DNA from: an uncultured Collinsella sp.
GTDB lineage: Bacteria; Actinomycetota; Coriobacteriia; Coriobacteriales; Coriobacteriaceae
DNA: 50,937 nucleotides
Assembly (NCBI GenBank): GCA_937896835.1
Contig: CALBOJ010000061.1
Location: forward strand, 1 to 50,937
Direction: 5' to 3'
Every line of letters begins with the position of its first letter. The first letter of the stretch is position 1. Position numbers and translations under genes: made by a program. Below the pieces are notes generated by a model. It was not told the DNA's origin. It was given only the letters and a program-made list of their open reading frames with translations, and did no database searches. Shown here one piece after another: positions 50,243 through 50,937 of this stretch.

Positions 50243-50937
50243 TTAAAAGGCTACGTTGCCAAACTCCGACAGGATCAGGTCGGGGTTGTGGTCGGTTGCC
50301 CAATCCACGTTCCACGGGCTCGTGAACAGCAGCAGCTTACCGCCGCGCATGTCCTCGACACGCAGCGTGTCGCGCGTGAGCGAAAGGCCCGGGATATCGA
50401 TAGTGTCGGGGTCGTTCTGGATCCAGCGGATGTCCGTATAGGGCAGCGGCTGGCGACGAACCTCAACACGGTACTCGGCCTTGAGACGGCGCTCGAGTAC
50501 CTCAAACTGCAGCACGCCGACCACGCCCACGATGACGCTCTCCATGCCGGCACCCAGTTCGCGGAAGATCTGGATGGCACCCTCCTGGGCAAGCTCCTCC
50601 ATACCCTTGACGAACTGCTTGCGCTTGAGCGTGTCGACCTGCGTAATGCGAGCGAACATCTCGGGGGCAAACGTCGGGATCTGCGGATACTGCACGTGGC
50701 GCTTGCCGGAGCACACGGTGTCGCCGATGCTAAAGATACCCGGGTCGAACAGGCCCACGATATCGCCCGCGTACGCCTCGTCCACGATGGCGCGATCGTC
50801 GGCCATCATCGACGTGCCCGTGGCGAGCTTAAGCTTGCGGTTGCCCTGCACGTGAAAGGCATCCATGCCGCGCTCGAACTTACCCGAGCAAATGCGCACA
50901 AAGGCGATGCGGTCGCGGTGGTTCTTGTCCATGTTGG
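50243..50937 (-). CDS. prfC: Peptide chain release factor 3, C-terminal part (partial)
   Basis: About 231 codons of the C-terminal part; the gene continues beyond the right edge. RF3 is a GTPase that recycles RF1/RF2 from the ribosome. The visible region holds domain II (FERGMDAFHVQGNRKLKLAT, DEAYAGDIVGLFDPGIFSIGDT) and domain III (FAPEMFARITQVDTLKRKQF, VGVLQFEVLERRLKAEYRVEV), which identify RF3. The G domain is outside the window. Confidence 0.92.
   Translation of the reverse strand, partial: NMDKNHRDRIAFVRICSGKFERGMDAFHVQGNRKLKLATGTSMMADDRAIVDEAYAGDIVGLFDPGIFSIGDTVCSGKRHVQYPQIPTFAPEMFARITQVDTLKRKQFVKGMEELAQEGAIQIFRELGAGMESVIVGVVGVLQFEVLERRLKAEYRVEVRRQPLPYTDIRWIQNDPDTIDIPGLSLTRDTLRVEDMRGGKLLLFTSPWNVDWATDHNPDLILSEFGNVAF

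Noticed and set aside
1..50937. tRNA, rRNA, CRISPR arrays, insertion sequences, prophage
   Set aside because: No cloverleaf, repeat-spacer array, transposase or integrase was recognised when reading through the window.

Overview
The window is a GC-rich, densely coded bacterial chromosome segment. The gene set includes a bile-salt-hydrolase-type enzyme, GGDEF/EAL signalling, a PTS permease, thiamine salvage under a TPP riboswitch, and many LysR regulators with strong AGGAGG-type ribosome sites. Together this suggests a gut actinobacterium of class Coriobacteriia, most likely a Collinsella relative. That placement is inferred from gene content and composition; there is no rRNA here to prove it. 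I saw no tRNA, rRNA, insertion sequence, prophage block or CRISPR array.

Layout: 0-4 kb holds a winged-helix protein with a long RGG tail, an MFS exporter, a peptide-deformylase-like protein and a LysR regulator. 4.3-9.4 kb is a minus-strand catabolic cluster: an amidohydrolase, two different ceramidase-fold proteins and a PTS EIIBC permease, with a 23-bp palindrome in front. 9.6-13.2 kb has an XRE-aminotransferase fusion with repeated operator-like sites and a divergent LysR/EamA pair. 13.3-19.5 kb has Kup, a choloylglycine-hydrolase-family enzyme, a second deformylase-like protein lacking its catalytic Glu, a purine permease and an esterase. 19.7-22.8 kb has a YxjG/YxjH-type MetE paralogue, LysR and HAD. 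22.9-25 kb is TPP riboswitch-thiM-thiamine-binding protein-thiE. 26-30.6 kb holds two tandem paralogous GGDEF proteins, one with EAL. 30.7-33.6 kb has redox and metal genes and trmL. 33.8-38.5 kb has two paralogous ORC/CDC6-like ATPases flanking a UvrA2-type protein that lacks the UvrB-binding domain. 38.6-44.3 kb has a divergent Tet(M)-family GTPase, GNAT, rsmJ, rlmA and small proteins. 44.4-47.8 kb has a frameshifted MATE exporter and a second LysR/EamA pair whose LysR carries a nonsense codon. 47.9-50.9 kb has ung, an SDR, a VUT/queuosine-precursor-type transporter behind a possible preQ1-like hairpin, and the C-terminal part of RF3.

The strongest candidates for something undescribed are: (1) the ATPase/UvrA2/ATPase module, whose second operon has three 10-bp iterons in its promoter region; (2) a family of six intergenic hairpins sharing a central ctgtccc-type motif while their arms vary and stay paired; (3) two deformylase-like proteins that have each lost a different catalytic residue; (4) the wHTH-RGG protein; and (5) the XRE-aminotransferase fusion with three phased copies of GTTCAATTT upstream. 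Every functional statement rests on reading motifs and family resemblance by eye; no database search was run.
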